Of a stretch of DNA of 64,000 nt, positions 42,653-49,952 are shown piece after piece. The position numbers were made by a program, and so were the translations under genes. The notes under the pieces were generated by a model. That model saw only the letters and a list, made by a program, of their open reading frames with translations. It made no database searches and was not told the DNA's origin. This DNA is from Nakamurella sp040546275 (GTDB taxonomy: Bacteria; Actinomycetota; Actinomycetes; Mycobacteriales; Nakamurellaceae), in NCBI RefSeq assembly GCF_040546275.1, contig NZ_JBEPNO010000001.1, positions 62,001-126,000 on the forward strand, written 5' to 3'. Within the stretch, counting starts at the first letter, position 1. Each line of letters starts with the position of its first letter.

Positions 42653-43311
42653 GCCGACCAGCTGAAGGAGTCGGTGACCTTGCGCCACGGGTCGACGTTG
42701 TCCCCGCCGACGGGAGCGCCGACCGTGATGACCACTTCGGTCCCGGCCTTGAAGAAGACATAGCGTTCGAACGCCGCGGTGGTGACCCTGCCCGTCACCG
42801 CGTTGGGTGGAGTATCCGCGTGGTATGCGAGAACGATTGCGGCTCCTGCCTTCCGCGTGACCGTGCTGACATCGCCGAGCAGGAAATTGGCCGAGGAACC
42901 CGATAGGGACGGTACTTCCGACGCACGGATGGAGGCTGTCGTCGGTGCTGAGGTCGCGGGTCGGGTGTCCACGCGGATGCTGTTGTACTTGTCGGTGAAC
43001 AGCACACCGGTAGCGGTGTCGGTTCTGGCCCAGCCCTCCGGCACCGTGACGGTGAACTTGCCGGCGCTGGGCTCGTAGGGGACGAACGCCTGGTTGTCGG
43101 GGATGTCGCCCGCCGGATTGACCTCCCGCTGCGCGGAACCGGCGGCTGTCGCCACGGGTGTGGTCGTCGGCGTCGCACTCGGAATGCTGGAAGCGACCGT
43201 CGATGTCACCGGGGCAGGGGAGGAGCTACCGCAGGCGGCCACACCCACGAGTCCGACGAGTCCGACCAGGATTGCTCGGACGCTTCGTGCGGTGTGTGGT
43301 GGAAGGTTCAT
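42649..43311 (-). CDS. Lipoprotein of the FtsX/ABC operon
   Basis: 220 aa from ATG 43311, with GGAG 5 bp upstream. The leader RAILVGLVGLVGVAACGSS carries a lipobox with the Cys to be lipidated. After a Ser/Thr/Pro/Ala linker there is a compact domain (YEPSAGKFTVTVPEGWARTDT, GVLFTDKYNSIRVDTRPA, YVFFKAGTEVVITVGAPVGGDN, KVTDSFSW) resembling PsbP/LpqN-like folds by pattern only. First gene of the operon, so probably an outer-face partner or sensor for the permease. Confidence 0.8.
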   Translation of the reverse strand: MNLPPHTARSVRAILVGLVGLVGVAACGSSSPAPVTSTVASSIPSATPTTTPVATAAGSAQREVNPAGDIPDNQAFVPYEPSAGKFTVTVPEGWARTDTATGVLFTDKYNSIRVDTRPATSAPTTASIRASEVPSLSGSSANFLLGDVSTVTRKAGAAIVLAYHADTPPNAVTGRVTTAAFERYVFFKAGTEVVITVGAPVGGDNVDPWRKVTDSFSWSA

Positions 43312-43498
43312 GGGTGCTCCAAAGCGGTTTGTCGGGAGTGGATCTCGCGCCCCAACGGGCATGAACCCGACGCTACGAGCCGAAGAACAACGCACGGGCC
43401 GTGGAAGGTCAGCGCTTGGCAAAACATCCCCGCTCACGGTGTCGGGGCGGCACACTGAGGCAGGAAGCCGCGGACGAGTCGAACGATGAAGGGACGCC

Positions 43499-44803
43499 AT
43501 GAGGCGCAGGATCATCCGGCTGAGCACCGCCGTCACGGCGGTGGCGATCCTGCTGTTCGGCCTGCCGCTGGCCATCGGCCTGACGCGGTACTTCATCTCC
43601 GAGCAGCACAGATCGCTGCACGACGCGGCCGCCGGCATCGCTGTCGCCGTCTCCGGGGACCAGGGGCTTCGGCAGCTTCCGACGGACGCCAATGCCGAGG
43701 CGGCACGACAATTCGCTGTCTACGATCCGATCGGAACCAAGATCGCCGGCGATGCTCCCGCAGCCTCCGGCCCGTTGGTCGACGCCGCACTCCGCGGCGG
43801 CGTCGTCGACGGGCAGGTCGACGGCAGATATGCCGTCGCGGTGCCGGTGACCGACGGGAACACCGTCGTCGGAGCGGTCTTGGCCACCCAATCCGATGCC
43901 CTCCTGTCCACCCCGGTGGCGGTCACCTGGATCGCGATGACAGCGCTCGCGCTCATGGCGCTGATCGTGAGCTGGTTGCTCGGGCGAAGGCAGGCCCGAG
44001 TGTTGACCCGCCCGCTGGAAGACCTCGCCGGGGTCGCAGAACGATTGGGCGACGGCGACTTCGGTGTCCGCACGGTCCCGGCGGGGATGACCGAGATCGA
44101 CTCGCTGAACCGATCCATCAACCGCACCGCAGTGCGCCTCGGCGAACTGCTCGACCGCGAGCGCACTTACACCGCCGATGCCTCGCATCAATTGCGCACA
44201 CCCCTCACCGGGCTCCGGTTCCAACTGGAAGCTGCGCTGGAGGATTCGACAACCGATCCGCGACAGGCGATCCGGGATGCACTGGTCACCACCGATCGGT
44301 TGGAAGCGACGATCACCGATCTACTGGCCCTGGCCCGCGACACCCCGAGCACCGGCGAACCGCTTGACATCGACTCATTGGTCCGAGACGTCCACGAGCG
44401 CTGGCGCGGCGCACTCGCCCAACAGGGACGCCCCGTCCAGACGGTCGTCGCACGGCTGGACGGTGCGAGCCGGGCCTCCGCCGCTGCCGTCAGCCAGATC
44501 CTGGACGTTCTGCTGGACAACGCCTGCCGCCACGGCGACGGGGAGGTCCTGGTCACGGTCCGGGATGCCATCGACACGATCGCCATCGACGTGACCAACC
44601 AAGGCCCGATCATTGCCGGCGGAGGCCGAGAACTGTTCCGACGGAGGACTGGCGGATCAACCGGCCATGGCATCGGACTTGCCCTGGCCCGGAGCCTGGC
44701 CCATGCAGAAGGTGGTCGCCTCACCCTGAGTGCTGACACGCCGACATTTACGCTCCTGCTTCCGGCACCGAAAGAATCGGACCGCAAACCAGCCTTGAAG
44801 TAG
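43499..44803 (+). CDS. Membrane sensor histidine kinase (orphan)
   Basis: 434 aa, with GAAGGGA 5 bp before ATG 43499. Two membrane helices (TAVTAVAILLFGLPLAIGL and ALALMALIVSWLLG) enclose a 120-residue outer sensor. HAMP domain follows, then the H-box SHQLRTPLTGL (His about 230), N-box LDVLLDNACRHG and G2-box GHGIGLALARSLAHAEGG. No regulator gene is next to it. It is divergent from the lipoprotein/ABC operon, with a 187-bp gap, so regulation of that transporter is likely, perhaps through the orphan regulator at 36427. Confidence 0.9.
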   Translation: MRRRIIRLSTAVTAVAILLFGLPLAIGLTRYFISEQHRSLHDAAAGIAVAVSGDQGLRQLPTDANAEAARQFAVYDPIGTKIAGDAPAASGPLVDAALRGGVVDGQVDGRYAVAVPVTDGNTVVGAVLATQSDALLSTPVAVTWIAMTALALMALIVSWLLGRRQARVLTRPLEDLAGVAERLGDGDFGVRTVPAGMTEIDSLNRSINRTAVRLGELLDRERTYTADASHQLRTPLTGLRFQLEAALEDSTTDPRQAIRDALVTTDRLEATITDLLALARDTPSTGEPLDIDSLVRDVHERWRGALAQQGRPVQTVVARLDGASRASAAAVSQILDVLLDNACRHGDGEVLVTVRDAIDTIAIDVTNQGPIIAGGGRELFRRRTGGSTGHGIGLALARSLAHAEGGRLTLSADTPTFTLLLPAPKESDRKPALK

Positions 44804-44887
44804 CCGTCCACACCGAGGTTCCCGGCATGCAATGACCGTCACCCGGAAGGCATCTAGATCTTCGACCGACCCACCGATGGGGTCTAT

Positions 44888-44923
44888 TGAGGTACAACAT
44901 GGTCCGTACAGCGTTGTGCCTCA
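44888..44923. repeat. Inverted repeat downstream of kinase gene
   Basis: TGAGGTACAAC (44888-44898) and GTTGTGCCTCA (44913-44923) pair in 10 of 11 positions around 14 nt. It lies 84 bp after the kinase stop. It could be a terminator or an operator for the dedA operon. The surrounding 44804-45136 has no supported gene. Confidence 0.45.
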
Positions 44924-45059
44924 GCAGTGGGGCGGCCCGTGGGTCATTCCAGATGGTCCCGCCCCGTGTCCTTCCCCTCACGGTCATCCAGGGCACGTCG
45001 CTGGCACTCGGCGTCGATTTCGGGCCTGCCGGATCCGTGGGATTTCACTCGGACACTGC

Positions 45060-45082
45060 TACTATTGTACTGGTAGTACTAC
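45060..45082. promoter_or_regulatory. AT-rich palindromic site before dedA operon
   Basis: TACTA (45060-45064) and TAGTA (45074-45078) are inverted across 9 bp, and GTAGTACTAC (45073-45082) is itself a perfect palindrome. The stretch is clearly more AT-rich than its surroundings and ends 54 bp before the leader ORF, the place expected for a promoter with an operator. Confidence 0.45.
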
Positions 45083-45136
45083 GTCGTGAGCCGTTGTCAG
45101 TCGTTGCCAGTGGACAGATCCAGCCGGAGGAGACCC

Positions 45137-45181
45137 ATGAACGCCCCCCACTGCTCGCCCGTCCCGAGGCCTTCGTGGTGA
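45137..45181 (+). CDS. 14-codon leader ORF or frameshifted dedA start
   Basis: ATG 45137 has the best ribosome site in the region (GGAGGAGACCC) but encodes only MNAPHCSPVPRPSW before TGA 45179, whose first bases overlap GTG 45178 of dedA (GTGA). A run of six C lies at 45144-45149. With seven C the frame would read MNAPPLLARPEAFVVTG straight into dedA, which looks like a natural N-terminus. So it is either a coupled leader peptide or the true dedA start broken by one missing C. Confidence 0.5.
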   Translation: MNAPHCSPVPRPSW

Positions 45182-45864
45182 CCGGGCTGGCTGCTGGATT
45201 CAATCCGCTTGATGCCACCAGCGTGATCGCGGCGACCGGACTGATCGGCATCTTCTGCGTGCTGGTGGCCGAAACCGGTTTGCTGGTGGGGTTCTTCCTG
45301 CCGGGGGACTCCCTGCTGTTCTCGGCCGGGCTGCTCGCCGCAACCCATGGATCGCTGCACCTCCCGCTCGGGGGCGTACTCGCCGTTGCCGCCGCCGGCG
45401 CGCTGATCGGTGCTCAGATCGGCTACTGGATCGGACGGACCCTTGGCGTCGCCCTGCTGAACAAGGCCAAACGGCCGGCTCTCCGACGGGCCACCGAGCG
45501 GGTCACCGAGGTGTTGGAGCGCTACGGTCCGGCCAAGGCGATCGTGTTGGCGCGCTTCATCCCGGTGGTCCGGACGGTGATGAACCCGATGGCAGGCATG
45601 GTGGGCATCTCCCAGCGGCTGTTCACACTCTGGCAGATCATCGGCGGACTGATCTGGTCGCTCGGCGTCACCATGGCCGGGTACTGGCTCGGGTCGCAGA
45701 TCACCGGAATCGACAAATATCTGCTGCCGATCATCGCCGTCGTGGTGGTCATCTCGCTGATTCCCGTTGGGCTGGAACTGCTCAAGATGCGGCGCGAGGG
45801 CCGAGGCGCACCGAAGGATCCGGCAGCTGACCGCACCATCGATCATCCGGGAGCGGCGGCGTGA
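45178..45864 (+). CDS. DedA-family membrane protein (first)
   Basis: 228 aa from GTG 45178; see the leader ORF for the start problem. Family motifs: GLLVGFFLPGDSLLFSAGLLA, GAQIGYWIGRTLG and RFIPVVRTVMNPMAGMVG with the conserved arginines, then the WQIIGGLIWSLGVTMAGYWLG helix. DedA/UptA-type proteins have been identified as polyprenyl-phosphate transporters (established for the family); this one is coupled by GTGA to the undecaprenyl-diphosphatase gene, which fits that role. The C-terminus is basic then Ala/Asp-rich. Confidence 0.88.
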   Translation: MTGLAAGFNPLDATSVIAATGLIGIFCVLVAETGLLVGFFLPGDSLLFSAGLLAATHGSLHLPLGGVLAVAAAGALIGAQIGYWIGRTLGVALLNKAKRPALRRATERVTEVLERYGPAKAIVLARFIPVVRTVMNPMAGMVGISQRLFTLWQIIGGLIWSLGVTMAGYWLGSQITGIDKYLLPIIAVVVVISLIPVGLELLKMRREGRGAPKDPAADRTIDHPGAAA

Positions 45865-46835
45865 CCACCATTTCCTATCTGGAAGCCATCGTCGTCGGGG
45901 CTCTGCAGGGCGTCACGGAACTGTTCCCGGTGTCCAGTCTCGGGCACTCGGTGATCCTGCCGGCCCTGATCGGCGGTAGCTGGGGTCGGGATCTGGACGT
46001 CTCGACCCCGGAATCGCCCTACCTGGCATTCATCGTGGGCCTCCACGTCGCCACCGCCTTCGCGCTGCTGGCATTCTTCTGGCGGGACTGGATCCGCATC
46101 ATCGGCGGCTTCGTCACGTCCATCCGGTACCGACGGATCTCCACCGACGCCGAACGGTTGGCGTGGCTCATCGTGTTGGCCACCATTCCGGTCGGCGTCG
46201 CCGGCCTGCTGCTGGAACACACCTTCCGCACCGTCCTCGGCCGCCCGATGCCGGCTGCTGCCTTCCTGTTCGCCAACGGCATCGTGCTCTTCGTCGGTGA
46301 GTTGCTCCGCCGCCGCGCCCCGGCGGTCACCGTCGGTGCGACCGCCGGACTCGCCAAAGGTGAAGCCGACAGGGCAGAGTCGCTGACCCGAGGCACAGAT
46401 CTGGACGCCGGCCTCGAGGAGCACGAGGCAGATCTGCGCTCTGACTCGCGGCTGGCCGGGCTGACCATGAAGCGTGGTGTCCTGATCGGATGCGCCCAGA
46501 TCCTGGCGCTCCTCCCGGGGATCAGCCGGTCCGGGGCAACCATGGTGGCGGGTCTCACCCAGGGTCTCTCGCATCGTGACGCGGCCAGGTTCTCCTTCCT
46601 GCTGGCGACACCGGTCATCCTGGCCGCCGGCGTTCTGAAGGTGCCGGACCTGTTCGGACCGCTCGGTGCCGGCATCCACGGTCAGATCCTGGCCGGGAGC
46701 ATCGCGTCCTTCGTGTGTGCCTACCTTGCGGTGCGGTTCCTCGAGAAGTACTTCCGTACCCGCACTCTCATCCCGTTCGCGATCTACTGCCTCGCCGCGG
46801 GGGCCGTGTCCTTCGTCGTGCTGGCCGCCCGATGA
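45861..46835 (+). CDS. uppP: Undecaprenyl-diphosphatase
   Basis: 324 aa from GTG 45861. The two active-site blocks are present: GVTELFPVSSLGHS near the N-terminus, with the catalytic Glu, and LLPGISRSGATM with the Arg. The enzyme removes a phosphate from undecaprenyl diphosphate on the outer face of the membrane, allowing lipid-carrier reuse and causing bacitracin resistance when overproduced. It is about 45 residues longer than E. coli UppP because of a hydrophilic acidic insert (GEADRAESLTRGTDLDAGLEE region, residues 165-200) in a loop. Middle member of a dedA-uppP-ABC-dedA operon. Confidence 0.93.
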   Translation: MTTISYLEAIVVGALQGVTELFPVSSLGHSVILPALIGGSWGRDLDVSTPESPYLAFIVGLHVATAFALLAFFWRDWIRIIGGFVTSIRYRRISTDAERLAWLIVLATIPVGVAGLLLEHTFRTVLGRPMPAAAFLFANGIVLFVGELLRRRAPAVTVGATAGLAKGEADRAESLTRGTDLDAGLEEHEADLRSDSRLAGLTMKRGVLIGCAQILALLPGISRSGATMVAGLTQGLSHRDAARFSFLLATPVILAAGVLKVPDLFGPLGAGIHGQILAGSIASFVCAYLAVRFLEKYFRTRTLIPFAIYCLAAGAVSFVVLAAR

Positions 46836-46863
46836 GTACCGTCACCGCAATCGGAGAGGCATC

Positions 46864-47793
46864 ATGATCCAAGCTCGATCGCTGACCAAGACCTACGGGG
46901 ACAAGACTGTCGTCGATGGCCTCGAGTTCGACGTACGTCCGGGCGTCGTCACGGGGTTCCTGGGCCCGAACGGGGCCGGCAAATCCACCACCATGCGGAT
47001 GATCCTCGGCCTCGACCGTCCGACCAGCGGCACCGTGACGGTCGGTGGAAAGCGCTACGCAGACCTGCCCGCGCCGCTGCACGAGGTCGGCGCCCTGCTC
47101 GAGGCCCGCTCGGTGCACACCGGCAGATCTGCCTTCAACCACCTGCTGGCACTGGCGAAGACCCATGCGATACCGACATCCCGGGTGCGGGCGGTCATCG
47201 AGTTGGTCGGGCTCACCGAGGTCGCCAGACGGAGGGCGGGAGCGTTCTCCCTCGGGATGGGACAACGCCTCGGAATCGCCTCGGCGCTTCTCGGGGACCC
47301 GGGCACCCTGATCCTGGACGAACCGGTCAACGGCCTCGACCCGGACGGCATTCTCTGGATCCGTCACCTGCTGAGGAATCTTGCCGCGGAAGGACGTACG
47401 GTCCTGGTGTCGAGCCACCTCATGAGCGAGATGTCCCTCACGGCCGACCATCTGATCGTCATCGGCAAGGGCCGGTTGATCGCCGACCTGCCGATCGCCG
47501 AACTCCTCTCGTCGGCCTCACGGGACACGGTTCTGGTGCGGAGCCCGCAGGCAGACGAATTGCAGCGCCTACTCTCCTCGTCGGGTGTCACCACCACCAG
47601 TCACGAGGCCGGCGCTCTGGAGGTCCTCGGCCGCACCGCAGTGGAGATCGGCGATCTTGCGTTGGCAAACGGAATCGCCATTCACGAATTGACGCCGCAG
47701 CGTGCGTCCCTGGAGGAAGCCTTCATGGAATTGACCAACGAATCCGTCGAATATCACGGCGGTCTCACCATCGCGGAAACGAGCGTGGCATGA
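46864..47793 (+). CDS. ABC ATP-binding protein (BcrA/drug-efflux type)
   Basis: 309 aa from ATG 46864, with GGAGAGG 5 bp upstream. Walker A GPNGAGKST, a short Q-loop region (EVGALLEARSVHTGRSAFNHL) typical of BcrA/NatA-like exporters, signature FSLGMGQRLGIASAL, Walker B TLILDEPVNGLDPDG, His in VSSHLMSEM. The signature Leu-Gly-Met-Gly and the Glu-Ala-Arg Q-loop are the pattern of bacitracin and lantibiotic resistance ATPases. The C-terminal 90 residues are a regulatory extension. Coupled by ATGA to its permease. Confidence 0.9.
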   Translation: MIQARSLTKTYGDKTVVDGLEFDVRPGVVTGFLGPNGAGKSTTMRMILGLDRPTSGTVTVGGKRYADLPAPLHEVGALLEARSVHTGRSAFNHLLALAKTHAIPTSRVRAVIELVGLTEVARRRAGAFSLGMGQRLGIASALLGDPGTLILDEPVNGLDPDGILWIRHLLRNLAAEGRTVLVSSHLMSEMSLTADHLIVIGKGRLIADLPIAELLSSASRDTVLVRSPQADELQRLLSSSGVTTTSHEAGALEVLGRTAVEIGDLALANGIAIHELTPQRASLEEAFMELTNESVEYHGGLTIAETSVA

Positions 47794-48626
47794 GCGTCAC
47801 CCAGGCCCTCCCGTCGTCGGCCGTCACACCATTTGTGCCGCTGGCAGATCCTGCCCCGGTCACGCTCCGGCGGGTGCTGAGCTCGGAATGGGTGAAACTG
47901 CGGTCGCTCCGCTCGAGTTGGATCACCATGGGTCTTGCGGTTGCCGCGATGGTGATGGCCGGAGTGGTCGGCGGCATCCTCACCAACCAGGACTGGGCAC
48001 ACATGCGCCCGGGGCGCCGGGCGAACTTCGATCCCGTCGGTCTGTCTCTGGCCGGGCTCAACTTCTCCCAACTGGCGATCGGCGTGCTGGGCGTGCTGTT
48101 CATCTCGGGCGAATACGGCACCGGAATGATCCGCTCGACCTTGGCCGCGGCGCCCAGGCGTCTGCCGGTGCTGTGGGCCAAGGCGATTCTGTTCGGCCTC
48201 GTCACCCTGATCCTCATGGAGATCTCGGCTTTTGTGGCCTTTCTGGGCGGTCAGGCCGCGCTGGGTAGCCACGGTACGACGATGACCGCGCCCGGAGCGC
48301 TCCGGGCCATCGTGGGGAGCGGGCTGTATCTCACCGTGGTTGCGCTGCTCGGGATCGGTCTCGGGTTCGTCATCCGATCGACCGCCGGCGGCATCGCGGC
48401 GCTGTTCGGCGTGCTGTTGGTGCTGCCGGGCATCCTGTCCATCCTGCCGGACAGTTGGCAGACGAACGTGGGGCCGTACCTCCCGAGCAACGCCGGAGCG
48501 GCCCTCTACGATCTGCATCCTGATCCGGGCACGCTCGCTCCCTGGACCGGGTTTGCGGTGTTCGTGGGCTACGCCGTGGTCGCACTGGTGGCCGCCGCCA
48601 TCATCCTCGAGCGCAGGGACGCGTGA
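47790..48626 (+). CDS. ABC-2 type membrane permease
   Basis: 278 aa. Starts with a soluble segment and RRVLSSEWVKLRSLRSSW, the usual ABC-2 permease opening, followed by six hydrophobic segments (ITMGLAVAAMVMAGVVGGI, LGVLFISGEYGTGMIRSTLA, FGLVTLILMEISAFVAFLGG and so on). It forms the membrane part of the BcrAB-like exporter with the previous gene. Ends 22 bp before the second dedA gene. Confidence 0.88.
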   Translation: MSVTQALPSSAVTPFVPLADPAPVTLRRVLSSEWVKLRSLRSSWITMGLAVAAMVMAGVVGGILTNQDWAHMRPGRRANFDPVGLSLAGLNFSQLAIGVLGVLFISGEYGTGMIRSTLAAAPRRLPVLWAKAILFGLVTLILMEISAFVAFLGGQAALGSHGTTMTAPGALRAIVGSGLYLTVVALLGIGLGFVIRSTAGGIAALFGVLLVLPGILSILPDSWQTNVGPYLPSNAGAALYDLHPDPGTLAPWTGFAVFVGYAVVALVAAAIILERRDA

Positions 48627-48648
48627 CCGAGTTGACCGGAGAAGCAAG

Positions 48649-49293
48649 ATGAGCCTGGTGACTTCGATCGTGGATCCCATCCTGACCTTTCATGGCTGGC
48701 CGGCGTATGCACTGGTCGGTGGTTTGGTTTTTGCCGAAGCCGCACTCTTCGTCGGGTTCGTGCTGCCGGGGGAGACGGCCGTCATCCTGGGAGGGGTCCT
48801 CGCCTACCGACATTCCATCTCACTTCCTCTGCTCCTGGTGGTCGTGGTGCTGGCGGCCATCATCGGGGACTCGGTCGGCTACGAGGTGGGTCGGCTCTTC
48901 GGCAATCGCATCCTGGCTCTCAGGGTCTTCCGGAACCACCAGGCTGCAATCGATTCCGGCAAGGATCGTCTGCACCGCCTGGGGGGCCGAGCGGTATTCC
49001 TCGGAAGGTTCACGGCATTTCTGCGGGCCGTGATGCCGGGTATGGCCGGCACGGTTGGCCTGCGCTATCGCACTTTTCTGGCCTGGAATGCCGCCGGCGG
49101 CATCATCTGGGGTGCCGGCTTCACCGTCCTCGGCTACCTGGCGGGCGCCAGCTACACCAAATTGGAGAGCTACGCGAGCATCTTCAGCTGGGTCGTCCTC
49201 GGTCTGGTCGTCGTGGCGATCGGGGTGTGGGTCATTCGACGCCGGCGATCGACGGATCAGGGGCGACTTCCCGGGCGCTCGACCCTGCGATAG
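48649..49293 (+). CDS. DedA-family membrane protein (second)
   Basis: 214 aa from ATG 48649, with CGGAGAAG upstream; the frame is open further but that part is a shadow of the permease. Motifs: ALFVGFVLPGETAVILGGVLA, IIGDSVGYEVGRLFG, RFTAFLRAVMPGMAGTVG and WNAAGGIIWGAGFTVLGYLAG. Sequence differs clearly from the first DedA (Pro-Gly-Glu instead of Pro-Gly-Asp), so this is not a recent duplicate. Its 3' end overlaps the convergent regulator gene by 37 bp. Confidence 0.88.
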   Translation: MSLVTSIVDPILTFHGWPAYALVGGLVFAEAALFVGFVLPGETAVILGGVLAYRHSISLPLLLVVVVLAAIIGDSVGYEVGRLFGNRILALRVFRNHQAAIDSGKDRLHRLGGRAVFLGRFTAFLRAVMPGMAGTVGLRYRTFLAWNAAGGIIWGAGFTVLGYLAGASYTKLESYASIFSWVVLGLVVVAIGVWVIRRRRSTDQGRLPGRSTLR

Positions 49294-49952
49294 CGGTGCA
49301 CGGGGCGTCCGGTCGATCCGTACGACAGTTCCAGACGGAGCAGGTGTCGGCGTTCCAGCTCCGACAGGTAGCGCTGCGCGGTGGGACGGCTCATCCCGAG
49401 TGTTCTGGCCACTTCACTGGCACCCATCGGCGTTGTCGACGTGCTGACGGACTCGAGTACCGCGGCCATGGTGACCGGGAGGTTTTTTTGCGTTGCTCGG
49501 GACGCGTTGTTGGGACGGAGCAGGGCGAACAGGGAATCGACTGCTTCCTGGTCGGCGAACTGTCCGATCTCGGCGTCCAGGTGTTCCCGCCATTGCTGAT
49601 AGGCATGCAGTTGTTGTTGAAGTGCCGGGAATCCGAATGGCTTCACCAGGTAGTAGAACGCACCGAGGCCCATCGCCGACCGAACGGTGGTGATGTCGCG
49701 CGCAGCGGTGATGAAGATGGTGTCGGGAGCGTCTCCCTCGGAGGCCAGCTCACGAAGGAGGGCCAAGCCGTCCAGGTCGGGCAGGTAGATGTCCAGGATC
49801 ATCAGATCGGGCCGGTCCCGTCGTACGGCTGCTGCCGCATCGGCCGCGCTGTGCGCCTGGCCGATAAAGGCGAAGCCGGGCACTCTTTCCACACTGGCGG
49901 CGTGGATGCGAGCGACCTGGAAGTCGTCGTCGACGACGAGCGTCCGGATCAT
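49257..49952 (-). CDS. CitB/DcuR-type response regulator
   Basis: 231 aa. Receiver LVVDDDFQV, LMILDIYLPDLDG and YYLVKPF; then a linker and a C-terminal helix-turn-helix (GASEVARTLGMSRPTAQRYLSELERRHLL). The layout, with ARIHAASVERVPGF near the start, is that of the CitB/DctR family paired with Cache-type kinases. It overlaps the kinase gene by ATGA. It probably controls the divergent importer at 51788-54740. Confidence 0.9.
   Translation of the reverse strand: MIRTLVVDDDFQVARIHAASVERVPGFAFIGQAHSAADAAAAVRRDRPDLMILDIYLPDLDGLALLRELASEGDAPDTIFITAARDITTVRSAMGLGAFYYLVKPFGFPALQQQLHAYQQWREHLDAEIGQFADQEAVDSLFALLRPNNASRATQKNLPVTMAAVLESVSTSTTPMGASEVARTLGMSRPTAQRYLSELERRHLLRLELSYGSTGRPVHRYRRVERPGSRP

Noticed and set aside
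44748..45089. Small frames on both strands in the gap before dedA
   Set aside because: No ribosome site, no recognisable motif, and they overlap the kinase end or the palindromic elements.
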